NCBI GenBank assembly: GCA_029706075.1
Contig: JAINUG010000015.1
Coordinates: 8,516,154 to 8,580,153 of the forward strand
DNA length: 64,000 bases
Direction: 5' to 3'
DNA from: Aldrovandia affinis
Taxonomy: Eukaryota; Chordata; Actinopteri; Notacanthiformes; Halosauridae
Made by a program: the position numbers and the translations under genes. Shown one piece after another: positions 1 to 12,200 of this stretch. Within the stretch, counting starts at the first letter, position 1, and each line of letters begins with the position of its first letter. Under the pieces are notes generated by a model. The model was given only the letters and a program-made list of their open reading frames with translations, did not search any database and had not been told where the DNA came from.

Positions 1-522
1 GCCTCTCTCTGTCACATAAAAAAAAAAATATGTTTTACCTTGCAACCCTGCTTCAGTGCATTGTCCTCTTGGCACTGAACAGTGGTTGTTGGTGGATGAT
101 GAGATGTCATGCTGCCCAGAGATAATTATTTATAGTGTTGCATGGTTGCAAAATCATGTTCACTGGAAAGAAGGAATGAAATTAAAAGAAAGAAGGAAAG
201 AAAGCAAGAGAGAGAGAAAGGAAGACATAAAGACTGTAAGAAAGAAAGACCAAATTCTAGCTAAATAAATCAGGTAGCACGTCCATTTCTGGACATCCTT
301 CTGAATTACTGCATACTGTATATGAGCCACTCCATATACCCTTATGGTAAACTTTGTCCTCAATATAACCTGTCTCTAACATCCTCCAATAATCTTTTTT
401 CTGTGCTGAATTCTGTGAAATGCCACAAACCAAACTCCACATTCTATAAACATGCCTTCTCTGAACCGGTTACCACTACTTCCTTTAGATATGCTATGCT
501 ACTATAGCATTTAAAATAGTGA

Positions 523-549
523 GGGGGTGGGGTGGGGGGAGGGTGGTGG
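523..549 (+). other. G-rich tract with quadruplex potential
   Basis: Several runs of three or more G separated by single bases (GGGGG T GGGG T GGGGGG A GGG). It satisfies the usual intramolecular G-quadruplex pattern on the myosin sense strand. Function unknown. Confidence 0.6.
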
Positions 550-1414
550 CTGAGGAGGATTCTGTTCAAATGCTTAAAGATCAGAAAAAGAGAAAATATG
601 AATTTAGCAGTGATCCATTGCAGAAATAAATGCGTGCTCTTTTCTTGCGAAATTGTTCCAGACTGATAGTATGAAATCAGTCAAGACCATGTCTAATTCT
701 TCCATTTTAAGAGACTTAAGAATGAGGGTGCACTTTTTGGGGAGCCATGTTTCTGGATGAAAGCCCAGTGAATGTCTGCTGTGTTTGTGTTTGCGGAAAT
801 GGAAAGTAACGAATATTGCACGCTGAGAATCGTTTCCCTGTCACTAGAATGACAGCGGATGTATCACATTTCCTTTTAATCAGACTACATCTTTTGGCTC
901 AGGAAAATGATAAGACTGATAAAAGTTACATTATGGGGATAGTATTGTTATTCTTTGAACATTGTAGGATGTTTTATTTGGTATTGGCCTCAGTCAACTA
1001 ATTTAAAGTCCAGATTTGATACAATAACCATGTTTATTTTACATTAGTGAAAAGATATGAGGAGGCTTAACCCTGAAAAAGGGGCCTTCTGCTCTAATAA
1101 ACTCTGGCCATCATTCAAACCAGACACATGTTTCATTCAGTCATAATGTGAGTATCACAGTCAATAAAAGCCTGCTATATTGAGGCAATCCAGTGGCCTT
1201 CATACAGTAAGCGGTGCTTACAGAGTTGCTGATCTCACCGAAAAGCAATATAGTGCATAAAATCTAGACGATTTTTAAGGGTTATGAAATTCTACGTGTC
1301 TTTTTGTAGTTTTCTTTTATCCAATCATTCACCAAATCCAAGTATAGTTACAGATTATGCAATATTAATCACAGTTTATTCCAAATAATGTATTTATTGA
1401 ATGTGTTTTAATTG

Positions 1415-1467
1415 TGTCGTAAGTCACTCTGGATAAGAGCATCTGCTAAATGACTGCAATGTAAATT
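1415..1467 (+). mobile_element. Teleost SINE/LINE 3'-tail fragment
   Basis: Contains the widely dispersed fish word around gtcactctggataagagc, then atctgctaaatgactg. The same tail, inverted, is seen at 45261-45405 joined to a tRNA-like head and, degraded, at 49290-49345. Confidence 0.6.
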
Positions 1468-1656
1468 AACAGGATTAATCGTAATGGTTCACACCTCCGT
1501 ACGTTGGCAGTCATAATGAATTTATTAGTTGAAATTGCAAACTTTGTGCTGCTACTTCTGTTACACATGTGCAGTTTAAAGATTTACCAGTTCCAAGGAG
1601 CCTAAAAGTTTGTCCTCCTGATAGCATTTATGTTAGGTAGTATTCTTTGATGTTGT

Positions 1657-1686
1657 ATTACATTACATTACATTACATTACATTAC
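1657..1686 (+). repeat. (ATTAC)n short tandem repeat
   Basis: About six copies of the pentamer. This pentamer commonly trails the SINE tail family seen just upstream. Confidence 0.85.
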
Positions 1687-2284
1687 TATTACATATGTTT
1701 TTCCATATGAAGTTGGAGGGATGTTTCTTTTTTTGTGCTATATCTATGACCCATATTGTTTCATATAATTAATAATGAAAGCAATTTCTTTATCCAGAAC
1801 AAAGGACACGTAAACTTTATATGCTTCCTTGTTTGTTTTGCTTTCTTTCCTCAACTATAAACACGGTGGATGTGCTGTAAGGGCATGTCATAGTGAAGGT
1901 ATGCCTGAAAAAGCCTGAATTGGAGGCGGAAGTCTTTTTTGCTTGCAGGTAGAAAACAACCATGCGACATGAATCTCCTGTTTTCCAATTTGCTTTCAAT
2001 GCTTTCAGTTTCTTACAAAAGTATTCAGACTCTTGCACAGTTGACAGTTTGTTACCTCAGAGCTTGAAATCATGACACTTTTAAATAGGAATTTATTGAT
2101 CTACACAACCTACTCCATCGTCAAAGCAAAAAAAAAGAATAAGTATTAATAATAATCATTTTTAAAAAATGCATAAGTATTTGCTATGGCAAACCTAAAT
2201 TAGTTAAGGTGCAAAAAATAATGATCAAAGTCATACATTACATACTTATTCCTTTCCATACTGCCAAACAGATAATTTTCATCC

Positions 2285-2560
2285 CCATTCCCCAATTGGG
2301 AATGCCCAGTTGAAACTGTCAGCTTGTCCCATTGCTGCAAAATTGCTCTGTCAATTCAGGAGGGCACAGATTAACGCATATGCCCTCTTAAATGCATGAA
2401 GCCAGTCGCCACACCATTCCTTCACACTGCAGTCCACCAACTGAGCTCTGCTGTCTCTCCAACAGAGGACTGCATACCTTATTCAGCTGGTGCTGAACGG
2501 ACTAGAGGAGTTGCTATTGTGCAATGAGGCTGAGATTAACTTGCTGACTAAAACCCTACC
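2285..2560. repeat. Degenerate dispersed repeat (SINE-like)
   Basis: Begins with ccccaattgggaatgccc, the same tail word seen near 41.6 kb, with a tRNA-box-like ccaccaactgagctctgc inside. Old and boundary-poor. Confidence 0.35.
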
Positions 2561-2663
2561 TCCATGGGCAATGCCATTTCCAAAACACTTCATTTGAGTT
2601 CAATGATTGATGAAATGGTATGATTTTAAATTTCTCCTTTTTCTTGTCCTACCAAGTCTTCAG

Positions 2664-2761
2664 ATTCCAACAACCGGAAACTCTCGGAGGAACTTTCCCA
2701 GCGGGAGCAGATTGTACTGAAGCTGCAGAAGGAGAAGGAGCACCTGGTGGAACTAAGCCAG
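2664..2761 (+). CDS. Myosin rod exon 1 of window
   Basis: First myosin exon seen. Acceptor tcttcag, donor gtgaga. It opens with two bases completing an Asp codon and encodes [12 protein letters not shown] through LVELSQ, which matches the S2 segment KLSEDLS...EIISKLQKEK of other sarcomeric myosins. It ends in phase 0. Confidence 0.88.
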
Positions 2762-3188
2762 GTGAGAAAAAAAGATAGTGTCTACAGTATCGAGAACAGA
2801 AACAGCTCCACTGCGCAACAGCAAAAAACGAACTATCCAAACATTAACAGTTGCAGGGATATGGAAGCAGGCGGATATCCAGTTCATTGACCCCCCCAGC
2901 TTTGGATCCTACCCATTGCTGGCTTGTGCTACTTCATGTTTAGAATAATTCAGAATAATTTCAAATAAATGTTATTTAACATTAGCTGTTGCATACTGAT
3001 ATTTTTTTTGTTCCTGAGTGAACATTCTGTTGTTTATGAAAAATAGAAAAACAGTTTTGAAATGTGTATGCATAGTGATTTAAAACTGTGATGAGACACT
3101 TTACCCTGCAGACATACAATATATCATGGATGTCGGCCAATCAGAAACAAGTATTTATCCAAGCCATAGTAAAAATATATTTGTATGT

Positions 3189-3273
<85 letters not shown>

Positions 3274-6200
3274 TTTCATCTATAAGTTGCACAGACTTGA
3301 TGAGGTACTGTAGCGAGCTGTCTATCTAGATGTCTAAATGCTAGATCAATCAATCAATCAATCAATCTTTATTTTTGTATAGCGCCATTTACAAACAGGT
3401 TGTCACACAGCGCTTCACAATTGACATTTTCCAGAGGGAGTAAAAAAAACTGAAAACCATTAGAGCCAATGTTGGAAACTGGAATATTATTCCCTGACCC
3501 CTTAAAAGGCGATCAAGATGAACTCCTGGAAAATGGTGGGATACAGAGAAAAACAAATAGTCCTTGAGGCTCTTGAGGCTTAACAGACCACCGGAAGGGC
3601 ATTCTTCGGTATCCTAAGTGTAGGGGTGGGGTGGACCTCATCCCTCCAGATACCAGGGCAGGGCGGGGATGGAACCAGCAGCTAGGGTCCGGGCCAGCGG
3701 CATCAGGCTAACACATGGCAGGGGTGGGGGGTTGACTCTGGGGCAGGTGAGCTCCGGGCAGGTGCCACAAAGCCGGGCAGAAAAGAGGAAAGGTGCAAAT
3801 ATGACTATGATAAATATCACACCGGATCAGGGGAAAGAGTAGAGTGATAACACTTTTGCACCAGCAGAAGTAATCTAGGGCAGCATAACTAATTAGGTGA
3901 GTGGCACAGGGAGCATGCAGCCATGAGGGCACTCAGAGACCATCCCACCACATCATCAGCAGTCCTTATAGGGGCAGATCATCACTTATGATTGGTGACA
4001 GTAAGGATAGCTCAGAAGGCTCTATTGCTACGCCCTCTCCACATCTGCACCTAATGACTATAAGAAAGACTAAAGAGATGTGTTTTTAACCTAGACTTGA
4101 AAATTGAGACCGTGTCTGACTCCTTCACAGAGACGGGTAGACTGTTCCACAGTAAAGGAGCTCTATAGGAGAAAGCTCTGCCACCTGCTGTATTTTTTGA
4201 TATTCTAGGGACTACCAAATTGCCTGCATCTTGTGAACGAAGCGAACGTGGGGGATTGTAGGGATGAAGTAGATCAGTCAAATAAGAAGGTGCAAGACCA
4301 TGCAAAACCGTATAAATTAAGAGGAGTACCTTAGTCTACACGATAGTTTATAGGAAGCCAGTGAAGTGATGCTAACACAGGACTAATGTGCTCATACTTT
4401 GTTCTAGTCAGGATCCTTGCAGCAGCATTCTGTACGAGTTGTAGGCTCCTGAGTGTGGTATTGGAACAGCCAGATAGTAATGCATTGCAATAATCTAATC
4501 TAGATGTAACAAAGGCATGTACCAATTTTTCTGCATCTATTAATGACAGGAAGCCCCTAATTTTGGCAATATTCCTCAAATGAAAAAAGGCTACTCTGGA
4601 AATGTTTTTGATGTGACTATCAAATGAGAGACCAGGATCTATTTAGGTCTTTTACCAACAAACTTGCAGCAACAGAGCAACCATCCAGATTCAGAGATTA
4701 ATCAGATAACCCTCTTCTGAGGTTTTTGGGCCCCAAGACCAACATTTCTGTTTTTATCAGCATTCAACAATAGAAAATTATCTGACATCCAGTCTTTTAT
4801 GTCTTTAAAACAAGCCTCCAACTGTTCGAATTGTCCTTCGCCAGGTTTCATTGATAGGTATAATTGTGTGTCATCTGCGTAGCAGTGAAAATGTGCGCCA
4901 TGTTTACGAATGACATCACCAAGTGGCAACATGTAAAGGGAGAACAACAATGGCCCCAAAACAGAACCTTGAGGGACACCATATTCCACCTTGATGCGAG
5001 CAGAGGGCTCATCATTTAACTGCACAAATTGATACCTATCTGACACAGTAGGATTTAAACCAGGAGAGTGCCTGTCCACACAGTCCAACTAGGTTTTCAA
5101 GTCTGCTCAGAAGAGTTTGGTGGTCTATTGTGTCAAACGCAGAACTTAAGTCCAGAAGCACAAGAATAGAGACACATCCACGGTCAGCTGATGTCAGTAA
5201 GTCATTGACAACTTTAATAAGAGCAGTCTCAGTGCTATAGTGTTGCCTAAATTCTGACTGAAAAGTTTCATGTCATTTGATTTCAGGAATGAAGCTTTCT
5301 CTAGAATTTTTGAAAGAAAAGAAAGATTAGAAATTGGCCTGTAGTTCCTGAGATTTCGGGGTCAAGGTTTTTTTTTTTTAAGTGGCTTAATTACTACTGA
5401 TCTTTGTTGATTAATTGGCTGAGAGGCATGTTTAATGTGTATGGACATTTAACATGCCCTATCTTATATTTTCTATGTACCTTGCCAATGTTTTTATAAC
5501 ATCAAATAACATTTTAATGGCCATAAGGGAATCAGGGAATTTTTTTCAAATCGAATAATGTGCCATTCCTTTTCACGAGTCGAGGGTTACTCAAATCACG
5601 GTCCTCGTGGGCCGAGTACTGTTGTTTTTCCACCCTGCCTTTACCAGGGAGTCAGGTGTGAAGACATTCCTAACAATCATTTGCACTAATTGTTCAATTA
5701 CCTACCTGAGAGAAAAGAAAACCAGAACCAAATTTGGATTTGTGGGCCAGATTTAAGTAACCCTGCATTAGCCCTTACAACTCTCATTGCAAGGGGATTT
5801 CTTTGTAACACATGAAGTATAAGATAACCCAGCTTTGGTGGACTTTTTGCCCTGAATGGAAAATATATGTATAATTTGTCACTGTCACAATTGTTCGCGT
5901 CACTGGTGACCCAGTTTGATGGTAAGGTACAACCCTCTTTATGTAGTCATGGAAGGAAGTGATTCAAAAAGCGATAAGGTTTCTCTTTGATACAGTGCCA
6001 ATTCTGGTCACCTTGTGGTAAACACACAACACCTTATTCCTGGCGTACAATGCAAACCCTTATTGCCCTGTCATAAGACTATTTGGCTGTTAACAAAAAT
6101 CAAGAATGCCATCCTCCCTATGCTGCATGTTTTTTCGCTAGATCTGTGAAGAGATAAGAACAGTGATCATTAAGCTGACATTTGTGCTCACAACTACCAG

Positions 6201-9200
6201 ATACGAAGCAGGAAATGAACCTGGCATCTTTTCATAGTGTGATGCCTGAAAGCGTAAAACACAGGGTTTATACCATAATGAAAGCGTGTGCTTACAAAGA
6301 ATATCACATTACACCGGATCAGGCCCAGTTGGCTGCCCAGAACCACTGCCTCTTTTACCGCAATAATTGGGACAGGAATTTGTTAAAAATGACACTCTAA
6401 GCCTAGCTTTACATTTTGCTTTCTCTCTCTTTTGTGAAATGGTGGAATCCGACAAATGTGATATTTGCAACAGCAATGATGAATCTACATATCCTACCAA
6501 TTAGTTTGCACACTTTGAAGTTACAGGCAGGCCGTTTGAGAATACCTTGCACCATGTGATATGAATGTTTAAGTTTGTGTGCATTTGCGTGCACATATGT
6601 GTTTTTGCCTGTGCCTGTATAGTGTGCGGAAGCAGATGTTTAAAAGCATGGTTTTGGGATTTCCAGTGATTCCACAGTGTCAGGGTCACACCAAGGGGAC
6701 ATAAATATTCAACTGATGATATTGGTGTGGCCGTGAGTAGGCCCATCTGGCACAAGGGTTCTAGGGATACGATACCTTAGATATCGTGGTTATTTGGCAG
6801 CAAACCAAATTACACTTCTCTTATCTGGAAAGTGATTTAGAGGTTGATGTCATTCCACTGATAATTTACTTTGATTATTCTGTGGCACGTAGTATACCAA
6901 GCCAGACAGTCAAAGAATAGGGGGCTGTTTTAGATTTTCCATAATCTTTTTGTTTTTAAGAGGAATGTATAGCACAGGTCCTTTGAAGTCTGACTTTTGA
7001 CAACATGACGTGTCAATTATTTACTTATCTGTTTCTTTTTATTGATATTATACCCACATTATAAAGTGGATCATATCATTATTTTGTAATCAATATACTG
7101 TATGAAATGAATGTATTTAACCAAAGCTGACAGGAGACAAAACATAATTTGAGAAAAATCAAACCATATGACCAACCAAACCCCAGGCCTGTAATAAATG
7201 TGCTACCACTCAAACCTTTCACATTCCTGTGGTGCTTTTAAAACAATGTAGCATGTTACAATTGCTCAAGAAAATAAAGTTGTTTGCCCTCCCTTCACAT
7301 TAAGGCTGTTCCCGATGGCTACAAAAATGTTGTTCACTAATTCGGGCCAGATGCCTAACAGTAGCAAATAGATTTTCGTAAAATCCGTCGCTGTGATTTA
7401 GATGCTCTGGTATTGCCCCTCTGATGGCTCCATAAACTCATCCACAGACTGAGGGGCCATGGTGCTAAAACTGTAAGCAGTGGGATGTGAGGCATCGCTG
7501 AAATTGAAAGGTCAGGATGTCATGGATTGTGGATACTGAGACGGTATCTGGTTCCAGGTTCTGTTTCCACACTGTCATGCAATTGGATTGAGTTTCCGTG
7601 GCTTGAACGCCCCGAATTGATTGCAGATGCGCAAAAATTTGACCCCTTATATTACAGAAATGGTGCTTGCGATGAAACTCAATACCATGTGTATAGAACA
7701 GATATCTGGCGGGGGACTTTGATAATTCAAGCCTGATCGCACATCACACTTTCCCTTCGAGCATTAGAGCATTGCAATTATATTTTTAGTTTAATTGATT
7801 ATGGCGTATTATTCTTAATATATGTGTATAAAGAAGTAAAAGCAATTCATTTGGTTTCTTTCTTTACAGCAAGCCATTGAAGACTTACAGTCTGAGGAGG
7901 AGAAAGTCAACCACTTAACCAAAGAGAAGGCAAAGTTGCAGGTCCACGCAGAAGATGTAAGTTTATTTCAGGAACAGTAGCGATTCATCAGCTTGAAAAA
8001 AAGGAGGATGGACTTTTTAGCCTTGATTAACAATGATTACTCCTAAACTGTTTCCATTTCCATTTCCATTAATTGCTTGATTATCAATCAAGCAATTCAT
8101 TAGCTGAATAATCAATACCAATAGGTATAGCTTCTTAATTTTCTTTTGTGATTGCACCTTTAGCAAAAATTGTTACATTTACAAAATTTACAGATTATAT
8201 TAATTTAATAAATTTAATAAGTAATAAATTCAGGATAAATGTATTCTACTTTTTATTCTCTGTACCTGAATTCAAGGAATATTTATTTCGTAAATATCCC
8301 TTAATCTAATCTTTGCAGACCATGTTGTTTAATGCTCACGAAAAAGTTGAAAAAGTCAGACATTTATTTGCTAGGCTTTATTTCATGTTTTTTCGAAGGT
8401 AGTCCACTATACAGTTAACAGAGAGAATTAAAACCTCTCATTGCCATTTACTTTCTGTCATATGAAGTGAAGGGAAGGAACATGAGAAACAATTAAAAGG
8501 AGGCTTTGTGATTCCTCGCCAATGGATGATTCAATGACTTGCTCTTAAACAGTTTGAGACCAGGGCGGCACGGTGGTGCAGTGGGTAGCACAGTCGCCTC
8601 ACAGCAAGAAGGTCTCGGGTTCGAATCCAGGCCGGGGGCCTTTCTGTGTGGAGTTTACATGTTCTCCCGTGTCCGCGTGGGTTTCCTCCGGGTACTCCGG
8701 TTTCCTCCCACAGTCCAAAGACATGCACGTTAGCCTAATTCAGTGCTTCTCAATTTTTTTTGTTACGCCCCCCCTAGGAAGAAGAAAACATTTCGCGCAA
8801 AAAAGCTGAGACCAGTTTATGTATTTCGCGGACCGGGGGGTGCTATGCGGAAAAAAAATTGCGCCCCTCGGAACCGGTCCACGGTGCAAAAAAGTGTTTT
8901 TTTAAAAACGTTTTCTTACATTTTGCGCCCCTCAAAATCTTGCGCCTGGTGCGACCGCCTTGCACCACTTGCACCCCCCACGCTACACCTCTGGTCACAC
9001 GCGCCCCCCCTGGCATCGCCCCACTATTTGAGAAACACTGGCCTAATTGGAGAGTCTAAATTGCCCGTAGGTATGAGTGTGTGAGTGAATGGTGTGTGTG
9101 CCCTGCGATGGATTGGCGACCTGTCCAGGGTTTATTCCTGCCTCTCGCCCCTATGCATGCTGGGATAGGCTCCAGCCCCCCCCGTGACCCTGACCAGGAA

Positions 9201-12200
9201 TAAGCAGCATAGACAATGAGATGAGATGAGATGAGTTTAACACCAGTGGTTGAATTAAAGTTAAGATTTCATCCCTTTCTATTCCCAGCTCACCAGCCGC
9301 CACTGTTCAACAAATAATCCATAATATTCCTTGAGATACAATTGCAGTATATACATTTAATCTGGAACTTTTCAAATAGCATGTTTTTATCAACATATGT
9401 ATATAGTTCATGGTCAGCCCACCCAAACAAAGATGCTTACATTGTAGTATGCACTGTATACATTGACATAAAGCAATAAGTGCATAAACCCTGCAAATGC
9501 AGAGATTGCACAATCCATAGTCATCCCAACTACCAGATACAGATGGGACTTTGCTGTCAGCAAGATTTAATGGCAACAAAATGTGCTTCCTTCAGTTTGA
9601 CCACTGCAGCATTTTATTTATGTGTACAAGCATAATGGTAATTTAATTACTGCAGTTTGGGGGTTGTGATGGCACTAATCCAAACTGTTAGGTTTCAAAT
9701 ATACTGTAAATATGAATTCTAAAATGTGACTTTTGTGATTGGGCTTCCCAAGTCTTGCACTCCCTCAGAACTGTGTTGCACCATCAGCCTACATCCTTTG
9801 GTTGTAGATCTCAAAGCAAATATAGCTAAATATATATATATTTTTTAAAGCTAAGATCACTTATCATCTTATCTGTCCAGTATGATAAATGCTTGACCTA
9901 TTTGCATCCTTTTCTCATAAACCTTTAAAGCAACTTTAAAACGTGGAAGTCTTGTGCAGTTTTTGCGCATTGAATCACTGTGCATACATCTTAATTTAAA
10001 CACCCCTGCTCGTAAATGTGTCGGCCGCTCTGGCTTTGTAATCCAGGTGGCATTACTGACTTTCACAAAGGAGAGCAGCTTGCACAATCCCTGTGCTCAA
10101 CATTCCTCCACGGTGACTGTCACACTGCCCCCTCCCTCGCTTCACGAGACACATCAGCCTCCTTGTCCATCGGTGGGGGAAATCACAGGTTGGGGAAACT
10201 CCTTTTCAGATGGAGTACCTGCTGGAGCAGGAGAGGAAGCAGAGGGGCGACCTGGAGAAAAGCCGCAGGAAGCTGGAGGGGGACAGCAGGATGAGTGTGG
10301 AGAACCTGGGAGAGATGGAGAAGATGAAGAGCAGCCTGGAGGAGGTCATCAAGAGGTGAGATGCGGTAGAGGAGGAGAGAGCTAAAGCGCCGTGTCCCCC
10401 CCTACGTTCCTGAAAGGGATACTCTTTCTGCACGTGTTTGAATGCCTGTAAAGAGAAATCTCAAAACGTTAACAAAAAGTCCTACTGTTAGTATCGCATG
10501 CTGGTTATATTGTATGCATAACACTGATTGTTCATTTCACTTCGCTTCAACAACAACTATGTTTTTTTAATACTTTGAGGGTAGTATTCAAGTATAAACT
10601 AAATGACATTCATATAATTGGCTACACTTCATTCATCCTTTTAAGGAGGAATGGCTCTTTGAGGCTTCTAGGAGTCAAAGTCCTCAATAAACATCCAAGT
10701 GTGTTTGAAATTTACACCATCAATGCATGTAATATTCTTACTGCTATACAAAAGGATTCCCTCAACTCAGCTGTCAGCGTGAAATGTCTCCTTGATCTAC
10801 ACCTCTTTTCCCTCTTAACTAATAAAAAATACTTCAGAATTTGTCATATTTTAAAATAAATCAGATGCTTTTTCCATACAAAATGTTGCATTGAATTGAC
10901 GGACATCTTTCATGCAGCTTTTTACTTCCAGTGCTTGTCTGAATAGATCATTTGTTGGCGAGTCTGCACTTTTGCAAAAACATGTCCTTTGAATCAGTGG
11001 CCATTAAATCAAAGCCTCTGTGAACTATTGTATTGTTTATGACACATTATAAATATGAAAATATAATAAATTGACCAAATATTAATGGATCTTTCCAGAA
11101 TCAAGTCGGAGAACAAAAACCTCTTAAAAACGGCCAAATGAGTTTGTGTTGCTTGCTTGTATTTGATCTAGGTGCTCCTTTAGGCTAGTGAGCCGTAAAA
11201 CAGATGCCAAGATGCCTTTTGGAGGCAATAACATGATATCTGTTGAGAGCACTGTTATCTTCACTTTGATGGGAACAGGCCCTGGAGGTTGCCTGCTTTC
11301 CCCAGGTTTCCAGTAATGCCCTAACCTGCCTATATGCGCTGTGGAGGCAGAGGCCCGGTCAAGGCTTTCTCTGGAGTCAGCTGGAGAAAAAACAGCTGTG
11401 CAATGTACTGTAGCACTGTGGGTCCAGCAACAATTTCATTTAGAATGAATCACTTCAGTAGTCTACGTCTCATTGTATTATGGTAAATGTGGATGTTCTG
11501 CTGAATTAAATCTGAGTTCTAAATACAGATGTTTTTGTTCTGTGTCTTCCCCGTTTACTTATAAAAATGCGTTTTTCTAAAATGTAGCATTCAGCTACAG
11601 ATACAAATGAGAAATGAGCAAAACTATACAAACGAGTGTGTATTACAGAATTAGAGATTTGCTCTTGCAACAATTTCGTTGAAGTTCAATATATTAATGA
11701 GTAGATGTTTCATGAAAGTGTGTCTACTTAAACTCCTGTTTTTCTCTGCCCCCCCCCCCAACAATTCTGCAGGAAAGATCTGGAGATAAATGCCACCAGC
11801 AGTAAGCTGGAGGAGGAGGAGGCCCAGAATGTCAGCCTTCAGAAGAGGAACAAGGAGTTCCAGGTGAGCTGCTGAGACGTGTTAGCAGAGGCACATATCC
11901 ATCTGTCAGCACCGGCACGTTTGCGCGCTGATTTGTGAGCATGTATGTTTCACAGTTCCTGCCTCTTGAACGATGGCAAAAACAGAGTTGGGAAGCGTAC
12001 CAGTATCTTCAGCCTGTAGCAGACTCCTGCAGGTTTTGGACCGAGCACTTTTGTTTTAAACGAGCACAACTACAGCATTCCTGTGCAGTTGTTGTCTTCC
12101 TTCTTTTTCGGTCAGGTGTTGTAGAGATATGATTCTCAGCATGTTTAATATCATGTTAATTGCATTTTACGTGTCTAAATTCTAAATAGACTCTGCGTTC

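Larger units (their letters stand above)
1..2663 (+). other. Myosin intron (5' part outside window)
   Basis: No exon recognised. Holds a GAAA-rich purine stretch (about 166-221), a G-rich tract (523-549), a teleost SINE/LINE tail word (1415-1467), an (ATTAC)n run (1657-1686) and an old repeat at about 2285-2560. Confidence 0.7.
2762..7869 (+). other. Myosin intron with (CA)n, L2 LINE and small inverted-repeat element
   Basis: Holds the features at 3190-3269, 3335-5400 and 5581-5770. The remaining 5.8-7.85 kb shows no gene or clear repeat to me. Confidence 0.75.
7957..10209 (+). other. Myosin intron with SINE and nested hAT-type element
   Basis: Only the SINE and its insertion (8563-9235) stand out; the rest is plain AT-rich intron. 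Confidence 0.75.

Noticed and set aside
3335..5400. Host gene encoding a reverse transcriptase-like protein
   Set aside because: Broken frames, LINE-type tail and L2 motif order show a dead transposon copy.
9954..10385. 143-residue open frame on the plus strand
   Set aside because: It overlaps myosin exon 3 in a different frame; its Gly/Glu-rich end is only an out-of-frame reading of the coiled-coil exon.
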